Shown: positions 23,855 through 29,931 of the stretch, in pieces
Position numbering within the stretch: position 1 is the first letter of the stretch
Layout: each line of letters opens with the position of its first letter
Assembly (NCBI GenBank): GCA_947631905.1
Contig: CANRND010000013.1
Location: 1-55,163, forward strand
Length of the DNA: 55,163 nt
Direction: 5' to 3'
From: an uncultured Clostridia bacterium
GTDB taxonomy: Bacteria > Bacillota > Clostridia > Christensenellales > Borkfalkiaceae
The notes under the pieces: model-generated
Databases searched by the model: none
Told to the model about the DNA's origin: nothing
Seen by the model: only the letters and a program-made list of their open reading frames with translations
Translations under genes and position numbers: made by a program

Positions 23855-23928
23855 TGGCGGAGAACGCGGGTTACGATCCCGCCCACGCAACGGTTTTCCC
23901 CGCCGCGCTTCGTTCTATATTGTTCTCC
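23855..23928 (-). other. tRNA-like element (degenerate, 74 nt with CCA)
   Basis: On the minus strand a perfect 7-bp acceptor GGAGAAC/GTTCTCC, a G discriminator and CCA enclose exactly a tRNA-sized 71 nt. A 5-bp stem GCGGG/CCCGC with a 7-nt loop ATCGTAA sits where the T-arm belongs. The centre has a stem CGGCG/CGTTG with a loop including GGGAAAA. There is no clear D-arm, no U33 and the T-loop lacks TTC, so it is not a normal tRNA: a decayed tRNA, an attachment-site relic or a phage tRNA mimic. Confidence 0.4.
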
Positions 23929-23967
23929 ACGAAGCGGGGCTTAACCACCCCACATGTCGGTCGCAGT

Positions 23968-25005
23968 TTAAGTAGGTAATCCCTCGTGCGGGAGAAAGAG
24001 CGCTACTTCGTGGGAGTCCGTCTCTGCCCTTTCCAGCGGGGAGGTTTCCTCGCTTATGGTATTTTCGGACTCGTCTGCGGCTTCCATTTCGGGAGCGGGT
24101 ACCTGCTCAATGTAGTGGACGAACTGTTGCATGAGGTCGGATTGATCTGTCATGTAGTTGACGGTATCAATGACGATATTCTCATAGCCCATCTTGTAGC
24201 CGAAAAAGCCATTGAGTACGACGGGGAACAGTTTCAAAAGGCACGCCGCAAACGTCGCCCACGTCGGCGTTACAATGACGTCCAGGACAATCACGCTCAT
24301 GAGTACGGAAGTGAGGCAGATTTTGACGAACTTCACGGCGAAGTTTATGCCTTTCTTCGTCTTGGGGTTCATTCCGAGTGGACTTCTGTGCGAACTCCCC
24401 CTTCCCCGCTTCAATATCATTTCGGGTGTGAGGCGAATCGGCTTGATCTTATTCGCCGCGATGACGGCGTTGATCTGAGCCTTTGAGAGTTTGTCGTTCT
24501 TTTTTAGCACCTCGTTGTCCACTCCGACGAAGTGCTTTTTGTAGTATTCCAGAGTGATCCCAACCTCTGTCAGTATGGAGGCGCGTGTATTCCAAAGCTC
24601 TTCCTCGATATACCATCGGCAGAACTCGGGCAGGCGTCCTTGTGTCTTCTTCTCGACGATCTCTATCTTTAAGGCGTCGTACTTATTCTTTGAGGTCAGG
24701 AAGGTGTCGGACTGACGCCCCGCTCTTGTGCCGCTGTCCGCGCAGTTGACGTACATGGAATACGAACACATAAGTAGGACGAAAAAGGCAAGCCCCAGCT
24801 CCGCCCATTGGAGCGCCGACGTGAGCTGAATATCCATCATGAACACGACAATCACGACGAATATAATAAATACGCCGACGAAAATACCCGTGCTATTGAG
24901 TATCCCCCGTGTGATCTTCTTCTTCACGCTGTTGGAGCGCTCGATTGCCTCTCCCGCAGTTTTCGGTTTATTTGAGGCACCGCCGCTCGGTTTGATTGGC
25001 TCCAT
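23968..25005 (-). CDS. Phage membrane protein of unknown function
   Basis: A 345-aa protein, the last gene of the late strand. I see an N-terminal pair of spans (STGIFVGVFIIFVVIVVFMM and ALQWAELGLAFFVLLMCSYSMYV), a basic, mainly helical middle (about 90-210), a second hydrophobic pair (ICLTSVLMSVIVLDVIV and ATFAACLLKLFPVVLNGFFGY) and an acidic C-terminus. I do not recognise a family. Its start shares one base with the stop of the upstream membrane gene. It could belong to lysis, superinfection exclusion or DNA entry. Confidence 0.7.
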   Translation of the reverse strand: MEPIKPSGGASNKPKTAGEAIERSNSVKKKITRGILNSTGIFVGVFIIFVVIVVFMMDIQLTSALQWAELGLAFFVLLMCSYSMYVNCADSGTRAGRQSDTFLTSKNKYDALKIEIVEKKTQGRLPEFCRWYIEEELWNTRASILTEVGITLEYYKKHFVGVDNEVLKKNDKLSKAQINAVIAANKIKPIRLTPEMILKRGRGSSHRSPLGMNPKTKKGINFAVKFVKICLTSVLMSVIVLDVIVTPTWATFAACLLKLFPVVLNGFFGYKMGYENIVIDTVNYMTDQSDLMQQFVHYIEQVPAPEMEAADESENTISEETSPLERAETDSHEVALFLPHEGLPT

Positions 25006-25439
25006 TATTCAGTCCCTCCTCCGTCTCCGCATACGCCGTTTCCGTCGCCGCCGTCCTCGCTGTCGTCCGCGTCGGGTTTCTTCCCGATATGGTCTCCCAG
25101 CTTATACAGCCCCATGCCGATGAGATTGGCAATGAGTCCGACGGCGCATACCATCGTCATTTGATCTACTATCTTTCGCAGACACACGAACAGGACGAGA
25201 AAAACCGCCCACACGACGGGAGCGGACGGGCTTTTCATGTACGCCCTGATCTGCCTGATAAAGGGAATACAGCAGAGGAAAGCGAGGATCAAAAAGCACC
25301 CTGAAATCGTCGCCTCACTTCCCTTGGCTACCCATATCGGAAATTGGGAGAGCGTGGCGGCGAACGGTGTCCCGACGCTGACCGCCGTAGCGACAACGCG
25401 CACAATAGCCCGCTTTGTCTTGTTTTTCATGGGCTTCAT
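25005..25439 (-). CDS. Small phage membrane protein, holin candidate
   Basis: A 144-aa protein with about four hydrophobic segments (AIVRVVATAVSVGTPFAATL, TISGCFLILAFLCCIPFI, PVVWAVFLVLFVCLRKIV, MVCAVGLIANLIGMGLYKL), a basic N-terminus and an acidic, Gly/Asp-rich C-terminal tail. Size and place at the end of the late genes would suit a holin, but no endolysin is seen beside it. GGAGG precedes the ATG with normal spacing. Confidence 0.6.
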   Translation of the reverse strand: MKPMKNKTKRAIVRVVATAVSVGTPFAATLSQFPIWVAKGSEATISGCFLILAFLCCIPFIRQIRAYMKSPSAPVVWAVFLVLFVCLRKIVDQMTMVCAVGLIANLIGMGLYKLGDHIGKKPDADDSEDGGDGNGVCGDGGGTE

Positions 25440-25442
25440 GTG

Positions 25443-26117
25443 TTACTCCTCCCCGCCTCCGCCGTCGTCCTCCGCGGGGTCCGTGGGCTCCGTGAGCGCG
25501 AGTACCTTGTCCTCCGAACGAAGCGCCTGCGAATATTTCAAGGTTACGAGGTCTTTCACGCCCCGCGGGATATTCTGATTGTTTGAGTACACCGTGGCGA
25601 GAATTTCAAGGATCGTCTTTCCGAATGTCGCCATCTCCTCGCACACCGCGTCCCTCATGAGTTCCTTTTTATCGAGCGCCAATATGTACTCTTGCACGGC
25701 GTTGTACTTCTCGATGAGCTGATTTATCGCCTCGATCACTTTGCCGTTTACCTCGGTGTTGCTGTCGGTCTTTTCCTGAACGCCCGCGAGGAGCGCATCG
25801 GTAGCCGCTTTGAGCTTCTTGTTCTTCCTCCACGACACAATGACCGCCGTCACCGTAGAGAATGCCGTAACGAGCGTTGCGCCACTGAAAAACTCGGATA
25901 GATTGCTCTCAAACCACTCCTGCACGCGGGAGAGGAAAGTATGCGTCTCACTTGCACCCGTACCGATGGCGGGACTCTCCGTTTCGTCGGAGACGGTCTC
26001 CGCATCCGCGGAGGCGTACTTCGGCTGCAAGGTAAAGCCACAGAAGATGAGTACCGCGAACAGTAAAACGATACTCGCCAAAAGACACAGCTTTCCGCTC
26101 ACTTTAAGTCTCTGCAT
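25443..26117 (-). CDS. Phage membrane-anchored protein, unknown
   Basis: A 224-aa protein with an N-terminal signal/anchor (LCLLASIVLLFAVLIFCGFTL, about 10-30), an extracellular Ser/Thr/Glu-rich stretch (about 35-65), a second span near FFSGATLVTAFSTVTAVIVSW, then a helical, probably coiled-coil cytoplasmic part (KNKKLKAATDALLAGVQEKT onwards) and an acidic GGGGEE end. No family recognised. AGGAGG precedes the ATG. Lies 3 nt before the holin-like gene. Confidence 0.65.
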   Translation of the reverse strand: MQRLKVSGKLCLLASIVLLFAVLIFCGFTLQPKYASADAETVSDETESPAIGTGASETHTFLSRVQEWFESNLSEFFSGATLVTAFSTVTAVIVSWRKNKKLKAATDALLAGVQEKTDSNTEVNGKVIEAINQLIEKYNAVQEYILALDKKELMRDAVCEEMATFGKTILEILATVYSNNQNIPRGVKDLVTLKYSQALRSEDKVLALTEPTDPAEDDGGGGEE

Positions 26118-26133
26118 TGTCTTGTCCTCCTGA

Positions 26134-26592
26134 TTAAATGATATTGTAGCCGTCGAAGAGCTTCTTTAACTTCTCGTCAAGCTCTCGGTCTTTTTGCGCG
26201 AGCGCCAGAATGTCCTCGCGGACAGATTGAAGTTCCACGCACACGTCGATGATCTCTTTGGGAAAATCAAGTCCGTTCGGAACAACGACGATCCCGCCGC
26301 CCAGCGTTTTCGTGTATATCCCCTCGCAGAAGTATTTCGGCTCCGATTCGCTCCCGTTCAGAACGGTGACACAGACGCTGATTTCCCCGCGCAGAAAATC
26401 AGCTGGAATGGCGCACGAGTTATCCACGAGCAAGCGGTATAGGGAATCACCCTCGGCGTTCTCGAAAATCGCCGTAGCATCCTCGGGCGCGCCCGTAAAT
26501 ATGATGAAAAGCTCTCCCTCCACCACTTCGGGCTCCCGCGTGAGGCAAAAGCCCTTTCTTTGCGTTTTAAGCAGCTTGTACTCCATGCGCAT
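26134..26592 (-). CDS. Phage structural or fibre-associated protein, unknown
   Basis: A 152-aa protein: a beta-rich N-terminal domain (LFIIFTGAPEDATAIFENAEGDSLYRLL, then GEISVCVTVLNGSE), then KTLGGGIVVVPNGLDFPKEI and a C-terminal helical stretch (IIDVCVELQSVREDILALAQKDRELDEKLKKLFDG) likely to form a coiled coil. This resembles small baseplate or appendage proteins of Bacillota phages, without a firm match. GGAGG lies 6 nt ahead of the ATG. Confidence 0.6.
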   Translation of the reverse strand: MRMEYKLLKTQRKGFCLTREPEVVEGELFIIFTGAPEDATAIFENAEGDSLYRLLVDNSCAIPADFLRGEISVCVTVLNGSESEPKYFCEGIYTKTLGGGIVVVPNGLDFPKEIIDVCVELQSVREDILALAQKDRELDEKLKKLFDGYNII

Positions 26593-26603
26593 GGCAAACC
26601 TCC

Positions 26604-26906
26604 TTACCGCGATTTTGCGATTGCAATGACAGCCGCCTTTTGCCCCTCTTCAATGTACTTATCTTTTTCCCAACGGCTTGCAAAACTTACCTTAGGAAAC
26701 CAAGACGGTAAAGATATAGGATGAGAAAAATTCGGATAGCCGCTCTGTTGCGGAATATCCCGCCAGGTCTGTTTCAGCACTTCGAGTTCTTCGAGATGAC
26801 TCGAGTATTTAGGCTGAAAACTTAATGCATCTGCTATCCTAAAAAATCTGTCTCTATCCTCACGAAACGCTTCATCCATTTTTTTTAAGATTTGTTCCTT
26901 TGTCAT
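26604..26906 (-). CDS. Small phage protein, unknown
   Basis: A 100-aa soluble protein starting at the ATG at 26906 (MTKEQILKKMDEAFREDRDRF), which has GGGAGG ahead; the longer open frame reaches into the fibre gene. Charged helical N-terminus, then a Trp/Pro/Ser-rich part (QTWRDIPQQSGYPNFSHPISLPSWFP). Not recognised. Its base composition is more AT-rich than the structural genes, like the end of the neighbouring fibre gene, so the two may have been exchanged as a unit; a fibre chaperone is possible. Confidence 0.55.
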   Translation of the reverse strand: MTKEQILKKMDEAFREDRDRFFRIADALSFQPKYSSHLEELEVLKQTWRDIPQQSGYPNFSHPISLPSWFPKVSFASRWEKDKYIEEGQKAAVIAIAKSR

Positions 26907-26916
26907 TTTATCCTCC

Positions 26917-28143
26917 CTAATACACATCACAACTATCGTCATCACGACTCAAAGTAGCGCCACCCCATATGTAATCCGCTACTTGTTCCGTCCCCGCTCT
27001 ACAGTTTGAACAATAAGAACAGCTATAAAATGCGCTATGACTACTGTCTTCAGCGCCCGTCCCTTGTCCTCTGCAGTTAGCGAGATTTTCGCAGTAATTG
27101 AACCCATGTGCAGAACGACCACCATTTGCTTCAGCGGTACAATTTACTAAGTTTATACAGTATACAAACCCCGAACTTGTATATACGGACTCCGTTGTTG
27201 CCTTGCAATTAACGAGATTTTCACAGTATTCAAAGCCAACCGCACTATCTTGAGCCGGACTCTCATAATAAGTCCTGGCACGAGCGGTACAATTTATGAC
27301 GTTTTTTAGACCGTAAAAGCAAACAACGGACCATCCTTGATCGTAGCATGAAAAATCCGCCTCGACGGTTATGCCTTCTATACAGTAACTATCACTTTCT
27401 GGGGCGACTTCATGTTCGGAATAAATACATTTCACCGGCAAAGAAACATCAGGGCCTGACATATTCCATTCAAAACTGATGACTACGTTACCGACGCCAC
27501 GTAATATATGACATGTGTCGGGAAGCATAATTGGTTTTTTATAATTTCCAAAATATTCTCCCTTGCGTCCTCTCCCTCCGCCGCCTATAATGAGTACGGA
27601 TTGTCCATCAAAAGCACCATTATTAAGCTCATCACACCAGTTATCAAAATCCTCTTGGCTTTTAATAACGAGGTCGTAGCCTTGATCGCCAGGTTCCCCC
27701 TTGTCGCCCGTCGTCCCTTTGATATTGCCGATCTTGCTCCATGAACTCGTTCCCTTTTTATAGACGTCCCAAGTCGCGGTGTTCAGATAGAAATCGCCCT
27801 CTGAACCGCTTGAATTACCGGGAACCGATGTTCCCGACGTCCACGTCGCACCGTCTGCGCCGTCTTTTCCTGCCGCTCCATCCTTGCCATTGGTGCCATT
27901 TGTGCCGTTTGTGCCTTTCGCACCCGTCGCACCTTTGATACTCCCGTATTTTGTTACGGTGTACGCGGAACTTGTGATCGCGGTGATCTTGCAGAGGTCG
28001 CCGTTTGCGTTGACGATGGTATCACCGACGAGCGGAGATACGCCGTTTGTCTGCACCGTCGTTTTTGTGATGGAAGCCGTGTTCGTCGAGGTGGAACCGA
28101 AGAACCCCCCGCCCTGAACACGCCCCAAGTTATTGCTTGACAT
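26917..28143 (-). CDS. Tail fibre / receptor-binding protein with Cys-rich repeat tip
   Basis: A 408-aa fibre-type protein. N-terminus NNLGRVQGGGFFGS matches the start of the next fibre gene upstream. Residues about 72-100 and 145-158 are short collagen-like Gly-X-Y runs (GTNGTNGTNGKDGAAGKDG). From about residue 195 it becomes beta-helix-like and cysteine-rich, with at least three repeats of the form GFxYCxNLxNCxA (for example near 300, 321 and 345). The tip-coding part is AT-rich compared with the stem. Likely binds the host surface. Confidence 0.8.
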   Translation of the reverse strand: MSSNNLGRVQGGGFFGSTSTNTASITKTTVQTNGVSPLVGDTIVNANGDLCKITAITSSAYTVTKYGSIKGATGAKGTNGTNGTNGKDGAAGKDGADGATWTSGTSVPGNSSGSEGDFYLNTATWDVYKKGTSSWSKIGNIKGTTGDKGEPGDQGYDLVIKSQEDFDNWCDELNNGAFDGQSVLIIGGGGRGRKGEYFGNYKKPIMLPDTCHILRGVGNVVISFEWNMSGPDVSLPVKCIYSEHEVAPESDSYCIEGITVEADFSCYDQGWSVVCFYGLKNVINCTARARTYYESPAQDSAVGFEYCENLVNCKATTESVYTSSGFVYCINLVNCTAEANGGRSAHGFNYCENLANCRGQGTGAEDSSHSAFYSCSYCSNCRAGTEQVADYIWGGATLSRDDDSCDVY

Positions 28144-28157
28144 ATTGTGTCTCCTCC

Positions 28158-29114
28158 TTATTCAAATGTGGCGATCAATTCTCCGTTTTCGTTGACAGAA
28201 AGAGTAGGAGTTTTTCCGTCTGCGCCTTTGTCGCCCGTCGTCCCCTTGTCGCCTTTGTCCCCTTTGGGGATACCGAAAGTGAAATTGAAAACTTTCTCGG
28301 TGTCGTCCCCGCTCGTCGTAACGGTAACGGTCGGCGCCTGTCCCGCGGCGAGCGCGGTAGCGCTTGCTTTCGGTGTCCCGAAACCTGCGGCCGCACCCGT
28401 CTCGCCTTTTGCACCTTGTTCACCTTTTATGCCTTGTTCGCCTTTCGCGCCCTGACTTCCCGTGTCGCCCTTTGCGCCCTGCGGAATACTGAACGTGAAA
28501 AGGAACTTTTTCGCTGTGTTCGGCGTGGCCGAATCGGGTTCAACGGTTACGATTGCCTCCGAGCCTGCGGCGAGCGTCTTTACGGTAACGCCCATCGTGG
28601 CGGCAAAGCCCGCGGCCTCACCGGTGTCGCCCTTTGCGCCCGTATCGCCTTTCGCGCCTGTGTCGCCTTTGTCTCCCTTGACACCCGGATCGCCCTTGAT
28701 ACCCTGTGCGCCCGAGAGATCGGTGATGAACTCGTAGGCCCTTGCTCCCTTAACGTAGAGTCGAGCGTTTTCCGCGTCATCGACGTTGCCCGTCTCGATA
28801 ATGACAAACTGTCCCTGCTGTATGCCGTCCGTGGCATAGCCCTCATTCATCGCCGCCACGCTTGCATAGGTCTTTGCGACCGCAAAAGGATCGCCCTTTA
28901 CGCCCTTGATATTGCCTTTGAGCGTCCAAATGAGAACGTCGGAGGACGGCACATACTGATAGATATTGCCGTTCGAGACATTTAGATACAAGTCCATCAA
29001 GACGGGCGTATAGCCGGCTCCCGAAATCGCAGAGGCAATTTCAGCCGCACTGTCAGCCGTTCCCGTATACCACATGGAACCCTTTACGCGCCCCAAATTG
29101 ATCGTGTTTGCCAT
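28158..29114 (-). CDS. Collagen-like phage tail fibre protein
   Basis: A 318-aa protein. N-terminal NLGRVKGSMWYTGTADS is shared in pattern with the following fibre gene. Collagen-like triplets run at about 135-165 (IKGDPGVKGDKGDTGAKGD), 210-240 and 275-290. Between them lie two related beta units, VTVKTLAAGSEAIVTVEPD and SATALAAGQAPTVTVTTS, each followed by FxFTFxIPxG. The C-terminus TLSVNENGELIATFE is a usual fibre end. Likely trimeric. AAGGAG precedes the ATG. Confidence 0.85.
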   Translation of the reverse strand: MANTINLGRVKGSMWYTGTADSAAEIASAISGAGYTPVLMDLYLNVSNGNIYQYVPSSDVLIWTLKGNIKGVKGDPFAVAKTYASVAAMNEGYATDGIQQGQFVIIETGNVDDAENARLYVKGARAYEFITDLSGAQGIKGDPGVKGDKGDTGAKGDTGAKGDTGEAAGFAATMGVTVKTLAAGSEAIVTVEPDSATPNTAKKFLFTFSIPQGAKGDTGSQGAKGEQGIKGEQGAKGETGAAAGFGTPKASATALAAGQAPTVTVTTSGDDTEKVFNFTFGIPKGDKGDKGTTGDKGADGKTPTLSVNENGELIATFE

Positions 29115-29126
29115 ATTTGGTCTCCT

Positions 29127-29921
29127 TTAATTTATTGTCAGTATCATGTTCCCGAAGTTGTCAATGCTGTATGTAACGTCGGGGCTTCCTGCTGTGTTCG
29201 TCTTGACGACGAGATCACCGCCTTGTACGGAGAAAGTATAAAAGCTGTCGCCCTTCTCGCCTTTATCTCCCTTCTCGCCTTTATCTCCCTTCTCGCCTTT
29301 TGCGCCCGCGGCTCCCGTGGAACCCTTTTCTCCGAAGCGAGCGACGGAGTATGCCGTGGTGATGGAGCCGTCGCGCAGGATCACCTGTATACGTGTCCAG
29401 ATAAACTGCCCCTCATATGCGACGGGAACGGTGTCGTTCCATTTCCCTGTCGGAGCGATCGTCCCGCTGTCTCCGAGCTGGTAGGTTACTTCCGTCCGGT
29501 CCACGCTCTTGTCGTAGGCATCCTTTGCGTTCCTTTCTGCGTCGGAGAGGTCTTTTGCTATGCCATTGATGATGGCCTGCAATGTCTGTCTTTCCCGCGC
29601 TCCTGCGCCCGGATAGAGTTGTAAAACTTTACTTGCAAACTCGCCGCTCGTGAAAGACTGCACAAGGGTGCCGAGATTGTCTATCCCGTAGCTGTCGAGG
29701 AGTACGCGGATATACTCTGCCGCCGTGTCTCCCGCGATGGTGTCTATCACTTCGTTGAGCTTCCGCGAGAGGAACGTCGCAAGGTTGTCAAACCACAATT
29801 TGAGCTGCGTTGCGGAGAGACCGCTCTGCCCGTACTGCTGTACGACGTTCGGGCGATCGGAGAGCGCCTGTACACCGCGCTCCGATATTTGTTTGTCCGT
29901 GATTTTTAAGAGCTTTTTCAT
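29127..29921 (-). CDS. Fibre-anchoring protein with collagen-like C-terminus
   Basis: A 264-aa protein with a long helical N-terminal part (ITDKQISERGVQALSDRPN ... LKLWFDNLATFLSRKLNEVID), a beta domain (about 148-195; QLGDSGTIAPTGKWNDTVP), a collagen-like run of GEKGDK triplets (about 202-224) and a small C-terminal beta tip ending MILTIN. It probably links the tail to the fibres encoded next. GGGGGAG lies ahead of the start. Confidence 0.75.
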   Translation of the reverse strand: MKKLLKITDKQISERGVQALSDRPNVVQQYGQSGLSATQLKLWFDNLATFLSRKLNEVIDTIAGDTAAEYIRVLLDSYGIDNLGTLVQSFTSGEFASKVLQLYPGAGARERQTLQAIINGIAKDLSDAERNAKDAYDKSVDRTEVTYQLGDSGTIAPTGKWNDTVPVAYEGQFIWTRIQVILRDGSITTAYSVARFGEKGSTGAAGAKGEKGDKGEKGDKGEKGDSFYTFSVQGGDLVVKTNTAGSPDVTYSIDNFGNMILTIN

Positions 29922-29931
29922 GTCTCCCCCC

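Larger units (their letters stand above)
23644..23967. other. Chromosome-prophage junction region, no supported gene
   Basis: About 320 bp between tRNA-Ser and the last late gene. It holds a perfect 12-bp inverted repeat (23655-23690), two TGTACCAA direct repeats (23743-23750 and 23754-23761), a plus-strand terminator (23775-23804) and a tRNA-like fold (23855-23928). No integrase is present. The open frame here lacks a start signal. Confidence 0.6.

Noticed and set aside
23687-23890. 67-codon minus-strand frame at the prophage end as an integrase remnant
   Set aside because: It crosses the terminator and tRNA-like fold, has no SD and lacks any integrase catalytic motif.
26917-27560. Diversity-generating retroelement target in the fibre tip
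   Set aside because: No reverse transcriptase gene, no template repeat and no adenine-rich variable repeat pair in the window.
28158-29330. Short tandem repeats that could be CRISPR
   Set aside because: They encode collagen-like Gly-X-Y triplets within open frames and have no uniform spacers.
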